Shown here piece after piece: positions 1 through 11,613 of a stretch of DNA of 64,000 bases (positions within the stretch are counted from its first letter, which is position 1; every line of letters starts with the position of its first letter). The translations under genes were made by a program, and so were the position numbers. The stretch covers positions 72,125 through 136,124 of the forward strand of contig AZLU01000106.1 in the NCBI GenBank assembly GCA_002224055.1, read 5' to 3'. The notes beneath the pieces were generated by a model that was not told the DNA's origin, did no database searches, and worked only from the letters and a program-made list of their open reading frames with translations. The DNA comes from Pezizomycotina sp. ARF18 (Eukaryota > Ascomycota).

Positions 1-561
1 CTCAGGTTTCGCTATTTTCTAGTGCATTCTTCTCCACCATCCATGGATCTGAAGTTTGAACCCAACAGATAGGCGTTTTTATAAGGAGTTGAGGGGTACT
101 TACTTATATTTACACTAAACAGCGCTGTGCCAACCGGAATAATTAATCCGTCCTCTTGAACCGTTCGTCGCGCAATTGTTTACCAATAGCATTAAAAACC
201 AAATGGCTCTCGATTGAAACAGAAGTGTCCGTTTACGAATACTTAATACTTATTAGACCTTAGAATGGACGCGTCTCGAGGTCAAGTATTAAACAACAGT
301 CTATAAAGCAGTAATAAAATTATAACACCGTCTATCAACAATAATATATCCAACACCAGTCCTGTATACATATATCTTGATAGAATCCATTTCGTAATCA
401 AATATAGCCTTGTCAGGGGTGTATTTTCCACGAAAGGGATCCACTTACCAAAATTAACGCAAAAACCATCTACATTTTACAATAACCAAAATCCCGGCTT
501 CTTGAGGCTCCGTCTCCAACCCCTCGGATGTTCTCTTGGAGAGTCATTTATACGGGAAAGA
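1..561. other. gene-free AT-rich stretch
   Basis: No reading frame here has codon use or a motif that suggests a protein. The sequence is AT-rich and lies downstream of the minus-strand gene that ends at 562, so part of it may be 3' UTR of that gene. Confidence 0.5.
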
Positions 562-993
562 TCATATCCTGACATTCTGCTCGTCTTCCCTGGGATACAT
601 CTCGTCGAATTCCACTACCAACTCCCTCCCTTCGTTATCAGATCCCCGCATCAACCCAACAACACGCCTATCCTCTTCTTTCCCATCATCCTCATTCGCG
701 AACTGTAAAAGGTACTGGTAGCGCAAACCACCGAGGAAGCGACGACCTAATACCTCATGATGGGTCCTTGTAACACACCGTAAATCCGGTTTACCCTGGG
801 AAGTTGCAGTCGTCTCCTCGGATGCGATATCGCTACCCTGACACGCGGCTGAGGGGATACGACTTCGAGCCCCTTGAGCCGCATCTGTGGTGGATGTCAG
901 ATCGAACGTAACCTTCTTCTTGCGCTTTTGGACGCGGTGGGATCGTCGGGCTGGAGAGCTTGAGGCCGGACTCGAGGCTGGGTTTCGTGGCAT
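562..993 (-). CDS. small basic/acidic hypothetical protein with a KVTF motif
   Basis: This is an intact 143-codon reading frame, read from an ATG at 993 to a TGA at 562. I do not recognise a family. The first 20 residues are rich in Ser, Ala, Pro and Arg. A basic patch (QKRKKK) follows directly and is a plausible nuclear localisation signal. It runs into KKVTFDL, which fits the RVxF-type docking motif for protein phosphatase 1. The C-terminal half contains an ordered-looking block (RFLGGLRYQYLLQFANEDDG) and ends in an acidic tail. Composition and length suggest a small nuclear protein. No signal peptide or membrane segment is present. The upstream region is AT-rich and no intron is evident. 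That this is a gene is inferred from the frame's length, its GC-richer composition than the flanks and the ordered central block. Confidence 0.55.
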   Translation of the reverse strand: MPRNPASSPASSSPARRSHRVQKRKKKVTFDLTSTTDAAQGARSRIPSAACQGSDIASEETTATSQGKPDLRCVTRTHHEVLGRRFLGGLRYQYLLQFANEDDGKEEDRRVVGLMRGSDNEGRELVVEFDEMYPREDEQNVRI

Positions 994-3900
994 GTTGCAG
1001 GGGCCGGTTATGCGGTGTGATAAGTGATGATTGAGACGAAGGTGAAGGAAATTGCGAATGGGAAAATTATGGCGGCGCCGCGAGAAATTTGATAGCGAAG
1101 AGCCGCAAAGATGATGAGAAAACCTGTAGCGGAGTAGCAGTGCTCGACTACTACCTAGTGTATCGACGAAGAGGCGAAGCGTCTGGACGGTGTGCTTATG
1201 GTTAGAATTTGGGTTAGTCTTAATCGGCTTGAGAAGTGAGATTTTTGTGGTTGATTGGGGTTTTTTTTTGGATAATTATCCGCCTAGAAGGAAAAAGAAA
1301 AAACTTTGTCTTCAACCTCAACACACCAATAATTAAAAATAAATACGGCGATCCAGGATCACCAACAACGGCACTTGGTTCGGAACGCTTCATCTAGTCA
1401 GCGAAACTATCTCGTATTATATTAGGCGGAATCGTAGAATATTGCGTAGGAATCGCGTATACCTGAGTGTATACAAGGACGTATAATTAAGAGAGAAAGA
1501 AGTCTAAGAGCACGGTATCAGAGAAATTGAGGTAATCAGAAGCTTTATGAATTCCTTGTTCCCAGATTTTTTCTCCTTTTCTTTACTGTTGTGATACAGT
1601 ACTCCTCTGTATTTACGCAAACCTAATGTTCGTAGCCTGCCCTATCCTGTGTCACGCCGCGATATAATCTGGCTATGCACAATTGATAAATCGATGTATG
1701 ATATCGATAGTAGGTGTATCTACCCTAAAGATTAGATAGTCTAAGTAGTCTAAAGCATGTTTAGCTGTAGATAAGTAATGTTTGGAGAGTATTGAAGGAA
1801 AATCAAATCATTATAAGGGAGCATAGTGGTGGTACTAGCACACAAAACATGTAGAGACTGTACTACCATGCCCTAGATACAAGGGAGATAGGGAGAGATT
1901 GGAAAATTCCTAAGCCCTCATAAGGCGGAAGGAGAGAGATCTTTCCGGAAGATTCACACATATTATTAAAGATTCTTTTTCTTCTACTTCTTCTTCTAGT
2001 ATGAATTAAATTAAACAATTCAAAATTTAAAAAATAATGTAGCAAGTGACAATATAACACTGTCTACATATAATATCTCGCATAATGGACCAATTCATCA
2101 AGTTTGGCCTTAGTTACTGAAAGGTCAATCAATGTCTTGTATAATAATACATGTAATACAACTGGTTTAGCGATACATAGTAGGTAAGTATAAATCGATA
2201 CTCTATAGTATCTTTGGCTTCAAGAGTGTGAACATAGTATTATTAGAGCTGCAGGTATAGTATTGGGAAGTGCACCGTGCTAGGCAGGAGGGGACACCTG
2301 CTAGGGAGTTATATGGTTATTCTTGTTAAGCTATCGCGTGTAACGTACGAAGACTGCACAATTGATTATATGACAGAATTGCCTTAGTATGGCGAGTCCA
2401 ATGCAATTGACGGACATTAATTCCTTAATCCGCGGAGGTTTGCTGGCACACTACTGCGGGCACGGAGTCGCCATTTTATGTACTTCATCGGAATCGCTAG
2501 CTGACCCTGAAGAGCGTTAAAGAAGGACGATTAGAAGAATAGAGGATAAGGATATAATTTCGAAATTATTCCTATTAGTCATCGTCATTCAACTCGAGCC
2601 TTTGAATATTGACAATAAAAAACCTCTCATGGTTCTTCGAATATTTGCTTTTGGGAGTATCCAACAACTTAAATAAAGAGTATATGCCAGGTAAAATAAT
2701 ATGAAAATACACCCTACCAGTTATCAACTCTGTCGAAATGAATTAGGTCTAAAAAGCTCCAAGGCGCATTATTTGAATCCTTTCGTGTTTAATTACCCAG
2801 AGGCTGCCAATGGGCAGACACGATTTCTTAACCACTCAAAGGAAACATCTCGGAAAGATCTGATTATATATCACCACGCTATACGAGGAAACTTTGAAGG
2901 CCGCTGGCACTTTGTGATTTAAATAATAAAACAGTAGAAAGATAATCGTAACCGCACTTAACTGATGTTTCCTAGCAATATTTTATTACGTACAAAAACT
3001 GGATAGTTTATATTGTAATCCTCAAGATGATTTGGCGAGTACTAGGAGGTGCAGTTGAGCTCGAAATGTGTCGACGTCTGGCCAAAACAACAATTTTAGA
3101 CTCGCGGTTATAATATTACGTCTCTATAGCTTAGCAAGCAGGTAGGGTACATCCTTAGGGCACGTTTTGCAGTGGTATTTGAAGGTAATTGAAGAATATT
3201 GTAAAGGTATATAAGACCTTTAAGCTGTATTCGTACGAATTCATTGTATCTCCTGTTTTAATCGCTTGATACACCAGCTTTTAGAAGCAGCTATAGCTCC
3301 GATAACACATGCATTGGATATTGATTGATACATAGTAGACTATTTACTCCCAATCGGAAGGGGATAGCGAACCTAGATGCAGCCCAACGTTCAGCTTCCG
3401 GATGTTTAAGGATGAGGCCTCCGCTTGATCTACCGAGAATTCAAGCGTAACAATCATTTGGAAAGGAAGAGTATAGAACTTTCCAAGATAATAGCATACG
3501 TGTACGTGGCGGGACCGGAACGACAAGCATGTCGCGAGAGGATCCCGGGTCAGCATTCATGTCGGAATCCGAGCTATGACTCTCACAGCAAAGTAGCTAT
3601 GGTACTGTACGTGTGTACGTATAAGCAGATTGCAGTGCACCAATCTCACTGAAAAGTTCAGCCTTCCAAGGATTACAATTCCAAGGACGTGGACATGAGT
3701 CGTGCGCATCGGGCTTGATATGATAAAGCGATCTGCATCTAGGGCTTCTTTCCGGAGTCCGGAAATTCAATTACTCCCCCGTCGTCTTTATTCTCCCGTG
3801 CAAATTTCGCCAACGCAATTTTAATAACCACGGAAACGACCACAATAATGGAAAGAAAAAGGCTCCTGATGCAAGAAGATGACACCTTTTCGAAGCTTTG

Positions 3901-4802
3901 CTCTTTCGCCGTCTCAATTAGCTCGCTATAATTGAAGATATCTTTTGCCGTGTATGGACTACGGATCTTCAATATCTCTCAGACAAATGGGAGAAAATGA
4001 AGGGGGCGTTCCCCGGAACCGGATGCCGCAGCTTGATAAGGGGGAGATTTGACCCTTGGCTCTTCCTTATAACCCTATCCATAGACATCCGTTTGCAACA
4101 ATCAAAGAAAAATTTTCCACGGCGTTATCGAACTTCCGTGTATCTGTTTACGACTCCTATTGACCTTCACATCTCGTAATATTTTCCAGGCGGTCATTCC
4201 ATAACGTTATTCCCAACAAGGGCATTGTTTGCTCGCACGGATGCAGACAATTCCGAAATCGCGCCGCTTCCGAATTAGAGAATAGCAACTGCAGATTGTG
4301 ATTGAGAGACCCGCAATGAGATAATTTGAGGGCGTAGCATTAAACACGTTTTTCTTTAATTTGTGGTAATTTTAAATAAGGACATTCGCTTCTCCGTCAA
4401 GAGTCTCTTTTGGTATACGATAATATATATCAGGAGAACGGGCCTTCACTATCGGAGTTGTTGTCGAATCCTCGAGTTTGCGCATATTTTGCACGTTTCA
4501 ATCAATGTTCAGATCTGGAAGACTCGAGTATCAGGGCTTGTAGCGATAGTGTAGTATTTTTTCGACTTCATATTTAACCAACAACGTTCGCACGTTGTCG
4601 AGTATTTAGGTTTTTCGATTCGTCGTTGTTTCTCGATTCTTATAGACACGATCCGAAAAGTAACGTAGAACGTTAACGAGACAGTCTAGATCACGAACCC
4701 AATTGAAACGTTACACGCTTAAAAGAGACAATTCGTTCAGAACAAATTGTACGACCTTTTTTTTTTAGGGTCATTGTTTTGACCATTTTTTAATATCTCT
4801 TT
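994..4802. other. 3.8-kb gene-poor, AT-rich stretch
   Basis: No convincing gene is seen apart from the doubtful short frame at 3739-3972 listed separately. Stop codons are frequent in all frames and the base composition is AT-rich. The last few hundred bases should contain the promoter and 5' leader of the ABC transporter that starts at about 4803, including a T-rich tract at 4757-4768. Confidence 0.5.
3739..3972 (-). CDS. possible small single-pass membrane protein
   Basis: This is a 77-codon frame from an ATG at 3972. It has a polar N-terminal half and then a hydrophobic run (LFLSIIVVVSVVIKIALA, about residues 38-55) that could be one membrane span, followed by a short charged tail. No homologue is recognised, and the frame is short enough to occur by chance. 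It is listed because the hydrophobic segment is clean and the frame is slightly GC-richer than its surroundings. Confidence 0.2.
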   Translation of the reverse strand: MKIRSPYTAKDIFNYSELIETAKEQSFEKVSSSCIRSLFLSIIVVVSVVIKIALAKFARENKDDGGVIEFPDSGKKP

Positions 4803-7800
4803 ATGGCGACGTCCGGTATCACTCCGGCGTTCGGTTCGGACGAGGTCAAACACCCTGCAAGACATTTCTGGCGGCCGACAGGAATCAACAGAAACGCCCC
4901 AAGAACACCACGGTCCCAAAGTTGACGACCATGGCGAGCTCGAATTATCGCCATCGGATGAAGAAGAGTAACAGAACTCGCCCGCCGCTTAACTCGGCGC
5001 GGCACCTTCGACACCATCAACACCGAGCGCAGCGGCGAGGAGGGCCTGCACCAGACACTAAGCATTCGCAACCCATTCGTTCCTGTCGATAGCAGGCCGG
5101 ATCTCGACCCAACGTCAGAACAGTTCAATGTCAAGAGATGGATGAAGAACATCATGGCGATCACCTCCCGCGATCCGGAGCGGTACCCTCATCGCACAGC
5201 GGGTTTCTCGATTCGTAACCTTAACGTCTTCGGCTACAGCAGCGGCACGAGTTACCAAGAGAATGTCGGCAATGTCTGGCTGAAGATGTTCGGCTTCGTA
5301 AACCGCGCGAAGCCCAACCGCATTGACATTCTGCGCAAGGTTGACATGCTCGTGAAGAGCGGCGAATTGCTCGTCGTACTCGGTCGCCCGGGAGCGGGGT
5401 GCACGACGTGCCTCAAAACTATCGCTGGCGAAACCTACGGGTTGAACCTCGGCGAGGGTTCCGAGATCGATTACCAGGGTATCCCCTATAAGACAATGCA
5501 CAAGAACTTCCGCGGCGAGGTCATCTACCAGGCCGAAACCGACGTCCACTTCCCCATGCTCACGGTCGAGAAACCCTCGAATTCGCCGCCGCGATGCGCA
5601 CACCGCGAAACAGACTCGAGGGAGTATCACGTGAACTGCACGCGAAACAAATGGCCGCTCTCGTGATGGCCATTTACGGCCTGTCACACACAGTAAACAC
5701 GAAGGTCGGTAACGACTTCATCCGAGGTGTTTTCCGGCGGTGAACGCAAGCGTGTTAGTATCGCGGAAGCTACTCTCTGCGGATCTCCCGTGCAATGTTG
5801 GGATAACTCGACTCGTGGTCTCGATAGCGCCAACGCTCTCGAGTTCGTCAAGACACTAAGGCTTGGAACGCAGCTCACCGGTTCGACGGCCTGTGTGGCT
5901 ATCTACCAGGCGTCGCAGAGCATCTACGACTTGTTCGACAAGGCTCTCGTGCTTTACGAAGGTCGGCAGATTTACTTCGGCCCCGCGAGCGAAGGCAAGC
6001 GGTACTTCGAGGAGATGGGGTTCGAGTGCGCGCCAAGGATGACGACAGCGGACTTCTTGACATCCGTCACTAGCGCCGCTGAGCGCGTCCCTCGTCGGGA
6101 ATGGAGAATAAAGTTCCCAGGACGCCAGACGAATTCGCTGCCCTGTGGAGGGACAGCGCGGAGAGGAAAGGCTGCTGCAGGACATCGAGGTCTACAGGAA
6201 GGAGTTCCCGGTCGGAGGACAGCAACTGAAGCAGTTCCAAGCCTCCAGGAAAGCGCAGCAGGCCAGCGGTGTCCGCGCGAAGTCCCCTTCACCGTCAGTG
6301 TACCCATGCAGATTAAACTCTGCATCAAGCGCGGCTTCCAACGTACCCAGGGAGACGCGGGTTTCACCATTGGCAACGTCATAGGTAACATCATCATGGC
6401 GCTCATCGTCGGATCCGTCTTCTACCAGCTCCCGAGGACACCAGCAGCTTCTTTGGCCGTTCCTCCATCCTCTTCTTTGCCATCCTCATGAACGCCTTCT
6501 CCTCCGCCCTCGAGATCCTCACACTCTATGCGCAGCGCCCCATCGTCGAAAGCATAACAAGTACGCCCTCTACCACCCCTTCTCCGAAGCCATCGCGGGC
6601 GTTATCGTTGAATTGCCGCCCAAGATCGTCATCGCGATCTTCTACAACATCGTAATCTACTTCATGGCGAACCTCAAGCGTACACCATCGGCGTATTTCG
6701 TCTTCCTGCTCTTCTCGTTCTTCACCACGCTCACCATGTCCTTCGTTTTCGCACCATTGGCGCCGCGTCGCGCACGATGGCGCAGGCCCTCGCACCCGCC
6801 GCAATCTTCATCCTCGCCCTAGTAATCTACACGGGTTTCGCTATCCCATCGGCTCCATGATCGGCGCTCTGCGCTGGATCAACTACCTCAACCCCATCGC
6901 GTACTCCTTCGAGGCTCTCATGGCAAACGAATACCACGGCGAACATTCAAGTGTGTCTCCTACGTCCCCATGGGTCCCGGTTACGAAAGTATCTCCGGCG
7001 CGCAGCGAACATGCACCGCAGTCGGCGCTTTACCAGGCGGTGACTCCGTCGACGGCGACCGGTACATCGGATTGGCGTTCAAGTACTACTACTCCCACGT
7101 CTGGCGTAATTTCGGCATCATCATCGCATTCATGGTCACGTTCGCCATCACGTACCTCTTCGCGACGGAGTACATCTCCGCGCAACCGTCGAAGGGTGAA
7201 ATCCTTGTCTTTCCCCGTAAGGAGCTTAGGAAGAGGTTGGTAAGTGGAAGTGCTCGGATGATGCGGAGAGCTCGTCGGTTAGGACTGCTACTGCTGGTGA
7301 AGGGGTCGCCGGAGATCCGGAGAAGGCGGCCGCCGGCGTTGCGAAGCTCCAGAAGCAGACGGATATTTTCATGTGGAAGGGCGTCAACTACACCGTCAAG
7401 ATCAAGGATGAAGATAGGCAAATTCTGAATGATGTCAGCGGATGGGTTCGCCCTGGTACTCTTACGGCTCTTATGGTGAGTCTCGGTTTCCAATCCGATG
7501 TAGTCAAGATACAAAGTTACTAACATGCATTTTTAGGGTGTCTCTGGTGCTGGCAAAACTACCCTCCTCGACGTCCTTGCTTCTCGTGTTTCTGTCGGTG
7601 TCGTCTCCGGTGAAATGCTTGTAAATGGTGCCCAGAGGACTGCTCTTTCCAACGAAAGACTGGTTACGCTCAGCAACAAGATGGTGAGTGATATATGAAC
7701 TTATACTCTACCAAAATTCATCCCCGCTAACATAAAAATAGTTCATCTCTCCACTAGCACCGTCCGCGAAGCTCTCCGCTTCAGTGCCCTCATGCGCCAA

Positions 7801-9483
7801 CCTGCTCACGTCTCCAAGGCCGAAAAGTATGAGTACGTCGAGGAAGTCATCAAGATCCTCGAAATGGAAAACTACGCCGAAGCCGTCGTCGGTCAACCCG
7901 GAGAAGGTCTCAATGTCGAACAGCGCAAGCGTCTCACTATCGGCTGCGAACTCGCCGCTAAGCCGAGTTGCTCCTGTTCTTCGGATGAACCAACTCCGGT
8001 CTCGACTCCCAGACTTCTTGGTCATTTGCATGCTCATGCGCAAGCTCGCCAGCTCTGGACAAGCCAGTAGGTCTCCTTCATCAACTTTTCTTAAATCTTA
8101 AACTTGAGCTAACAGCATCCCCAAGTTCTTTGCACTATCCATCAACCATCTGCCATCTTGCTCCAACAGTTCGACCGCTTGCTGTTCCTCGCGAAGGGTG
8201 GTAAGACGGTATACTACGGCGACCTCGGAGAAAACTGCCAAACGCTTATCGATTATTCGAGCGCACGGAGGGCCGAAGTGCGACCCCGAAGCAAACCCGC
8301 GGAATGGATGTTGGAAGTCATCGGAGCAGCTCCCGGATCGAAGACTGACAAGGACTGGTTCGAAATCTGGAACAACAGCCCCGAAAAAGTTGAAGTTCTC
8401 AAAACGATCGACGATATGGCTGCCGATCTGAAGGCAAAATCCAAGGAAGCTGGCAAGACTGAAGAACAAAAACAGGCAGAGATGCGTGAATACGCTGCTC
8501 CTTTCATGACCCAGCTCAACTACGTCCTCAGACGTGTCTTCGAGCAGTACTGGCGCACTCCATCTTACATCTACTCTAAGCTCGGTCTCGTGACTGCCAC
8601 AGCTCTCTTCGTCGGCTTCTCCTTCTGGCAATCCCCGCGCACAATCCAAGGCTTAACAAACCAGATGTTCTCCGTCTTCATGCTCCTTACCGTCTTCGGC
8701 AACTTAACGCAGCAGATCATGCCGAACTTCGTCACCAGCGCGCCCTCTACGAAACCCGCGAGTCCCCTCAAAGGTCTACTCCTGGAAGGTCTTCATCCTC
8801 GCCAACATCTTCGTCGAACTACCTTGGCAAACTTTCGCGTCCATCCTCACTTTCTTCTGCTGGTACTACCCCATCGGCTTCCAGCACAATGCCGCCGTCA
8901 CCGATGCCACGGCATCCCGCGGAATCACCATGTTCCTCTTCATCTGGATCTTCTACATGTTTGCCTCCACATTCGCGCTCATGATGATTTCCGCCATCGA
9001 AACGGCCGACGGGGCCGGTAACATAGCCAATTTGATGTTCTCCCTTTGTCTCATCTTCTGCGGTGTCCTCGCGCAGCCAGGCGCCTTCCCGCACTTCTGG
9101 ATATTTATGTACCGCGTCAGTCCGTTTACGTACCTCGTCAGTGGCCTGTTATCTACAGGTCTGGCGAACACGTCTATCCAGTGTTCATCTCTTGAGATGA
9201 CCACGTGCAGCCGCCGAAGGGAACTACCTGTGGCGATTACCTTGCGCCGTACATGAAGTTCGCGGGAGGTCAGCTTTCCAACCCGAACGCGACTTCGGAC
9301 TGCCACTTCTGCTCCGTCAAGGATACGAATACCTTCCTTGCCTCGCTGAACATCCACTACGAGGACCGCTGGAGGAACTTCGGCCTTATGTGCGTCTATG
9401 TTATCTTTAATACAGGGATGGCAGTGTTCCTGTATTGGCTCGCGAGAGTACCCAAGAAGGCGAAGAAGAGCAAGGAGCAGTAG
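4803..9483 (+). CDS. PDR/CDR-type ABC transporter (full-size ABCG), frame broken by one-base indels
   Basis: This is a full-size pleiotropic drug resistance pump of the plasma membrane, with layout NBD1-TMD1-NBD2-TMD2 and about 1,500 residues once introns are removed, the usual length for the family. NBD1 has the degenerate fungal Walker A ([12 protein letters not shown], near 5384), the signature [13 protein letters not shown] (near 5733) and [19 protein letters not shown]2 has a canonical Walker A ([12 protein letters not shown], near 7537), the family's altered signature [12 protein letters not shown] and a Walker B/D-loop region near 7965-8020. The membrane halves lie at about 6300-7200 and 8510-9480, and a Cys-containing extracellular loop precedes the last span. 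Introns, all with GT-AG ends, are 7476-7536, 7684-7741 and 8067-8125. The start at 4803 gives an ordinary acidic N-terminus. At least a dozen one-base indels shift the frame, for example near 4970, 5570, 5735, 6100, 6285, 6430, 6550, 6750, 6945, 7647, 7965, 8245, 8730 and 9205. Nearly all restore a family-typical sequence, which argues for assembly error over decay. Confidence 0.93.
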
Positions 9484-11138
9484 AATATCGGACAGTGAAA
9501 ATCGATATTATGGCCCCCAGTTAATACCTAAAATTCTGCTTTTCTTATTCAACCTACTTATTAATATTAATCTTCTAATAGGTTCATGTATATTTCCAAA
9601 AGAAAAAAAGTTCTGTTTCTTAGCGGATTAAAGAATCTAAACAATGTATTTAATATAAACTTCACGGATACGCCGATGATTTAATGTTAGAGATACAATT
9701 TCTTTAAAATATGATTCTCACAATAATGTTAAAAGATGAACAAACCAAAGCAAGAAGACCAGGGAGGTAATAAGTGAGCAATGACGAAACTGATAATATT
9801 GAACTGAGCCTAGAAGCCAATACGAAGTGTGAACTTCGGATTCGGGATATTCAACGGGGATCAAACTTACGCAGCGCTTTTTCCCACTTACCGTCGCGGG
9901 CCCTCCATCCGATGTGAAATATGAACCGATCGATTCTCGTGAATAGGAGCTAGTGTTGCCTAAGCGGAAGGTGTTTTACATCTCTGAACTATAAATACGA
10001 ACTTTAAGGACTTAATACCAAGCCTAGCTTTGGAGCTCTTAAGAACTCTCGAGCCTGCTCTAATCCTGGTTCTAAAAAAGACGATCTTTCCCATCGAGTT
10101 AACGATAGAAGGCATTTTTTTCCAGAGCCTATCTCTCCGTCCAATGACTTCTCCTGGTCTAGGCCTTTACGCTCTGATTCGCTTAGGGACGCGATTCACC
10201 CACTTAAAAGCACTCAATAGGTTACCCTCTTTGCCCCTTTCACGCCACGCCCATGTGGAGTCTGTGCTTGCAGCTTGCGTGGGCATCCAAAAGGTGTAGC
10301 AGGGAACGACGGCTTTTGCAAGGGCGCTGCATGGTTCCAAGCCAATTCAGGTTTGGCGCGAAATCAGTTCTGTCCTGCCTCAGGACAAAAACAGCTCATG
10401 ATCACGTTAGAAGCAGGTTTTTTTTTTTTCCCTTCTCTCCCTACGAAGAGAACCAAGCGCACACAGATAGCCAAAACAGTGAAGGATATTCAGTAATAAG
10501 ACCATATGCACAGCTTGCAGGACCTTGACAGGCAGGCCCTTTGTCGATAGAGTCGATAGGAGCTATGCTACGATGAGTATCACCCTACCACTGCGAATTA
10601 GTCACGGGCGCAATATAGCGACGAGTATAGAGCCGAACGGTAGCTCGTTTGTCCGTTGATTTGGTTTAGCTTTGGTTTGGAGGAGACCAGCGATGCTCTA
10701 TGCTCTCTTTTCCCCTCTTTTTAAAGATGGAACTTCCACTTCGTGTGCAAGAGGTTGTTGAAGAAAAACACCCTAGAGACATCCACAGACTCTAATTCTA
10801 TACGCCCAGCAATCCCCCCCCTCTCCGAGACCCTTCCGCTATCCGAGCAATGGCCAATAAATTCCTTCCCTTCCCATCCACCAGCAGAAATAAAAATAAA
10901 AGGGAACTAGATTCGCTTCGACGAAAAAGTTTCCCCTTGTTTCCCCAACCCTCCTTCAACAAAAATACGCCTGCGAAAGAAATGGTGTAATAAGGGGAAA
11001 AAAAAAGCTGGGAAATTACCAGGGGAGAAACCAATCTGTAAGGGGAGGGCGCTTTTATCGTCTCTCCTTACAAGGCAACCAAACAAACATTTTTTTCCCC
11101 CTTTCCTTCCTTCAGTCTTCCGGTTCGTCCTGTATTAA
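9484..11138. other. intergenic region with CT-rich promoter-like part
   Basis: I see no gene here. The first part is AT-rich and would hold the 3' UTR of the ABC transporter. The part from about 10400 to 11120 is rich in pyrimidine runs and poly-A/T tracts, as is common upstream of fungal start codons, and leads into the small gene at 11139. Confidence 0.5.
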
Positions 11139-11613
11139 ATGACGACCGAAGCTGAGGATGAAGACACAATCGTCACGGTCCAACCTGCGCGGGTTTCCCC
11201 TCCGCGGCAGCCCGCCCAGATCCGATCGAAGTTCCCCTCCACCACCGATCCCCGACGATTCTTCCCCGCGCACGGGGGGAAAGAGCGCGAACACACTTCG
11301 CGACCAGCGCGTCGCGAGACCAACTGCAGATCACGCCGATAACGCCGACTTTCCATCGCCGGCGTACACGCAGTCGCAGCTCGACGTCCGCCGGCAGATG
11401 GAGATAATGATGGCTTCGGCGCCGCAAGGGGAAGCCCTGAGCGTCGCCTTCGATAGGCCAGTCCACACCAGGAGGAGCCGGCGCGCCAGACGCGCCGCCC
11501 GCCAGCGAGAGCACCAGATGCAGCAGTTGCAGCAGCAGCAGCGGGAAGACGACGGCGGCTTCATGGAGGTCTTCTACAGGGGATTATCCTGGTGTCTTGG
11601 GTACTCGAATTGA
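11139..11613 (+). CDS. small basic hypothetical protein with Gln-rich segment
   Basis: Two overlapping frames together look like one gene of about 155 residues. The ATG at 11139 opens an acidic start (MTTEAEDEDTIVTVQ) that continues in one frame. After a probable one-base indel near 11275-11290, the coding sense moves to the frame that ends at 11613. The second part has an ordered block (TQSQLDVRRQMEIMMASAP), an Arg-rich stretch (RRSRRARRAARQRE), a short Gln run and a C-terminus FMEVFYRGLSWCLGYSN. The alternative is a single uninterrupted frame from the ATG at 11158, which gives a less natural, Ser/Pro/Arg-rich N-terminus. The ATG at 11139 has A at -3, favourable for initiation. No function is recognised. 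Confidence 0.5.

Noticed and set aside
2429-2436. TCCGCGGA, identical to the yeast Pdr1/Pdr3 response element
   Set aside because: It lies 2.4 kb upstream of the ABC transporter with gene-poor DNA between. An 8-mer is expected by chance in a window this size, and there is only one copy.
5115-5687. 190-codon minus-strand frame inside the ABC transporter
   Set aside because: It is a shadow of the GC-rich coding sequence of the first nucleotide-binding domain on the plus strand.
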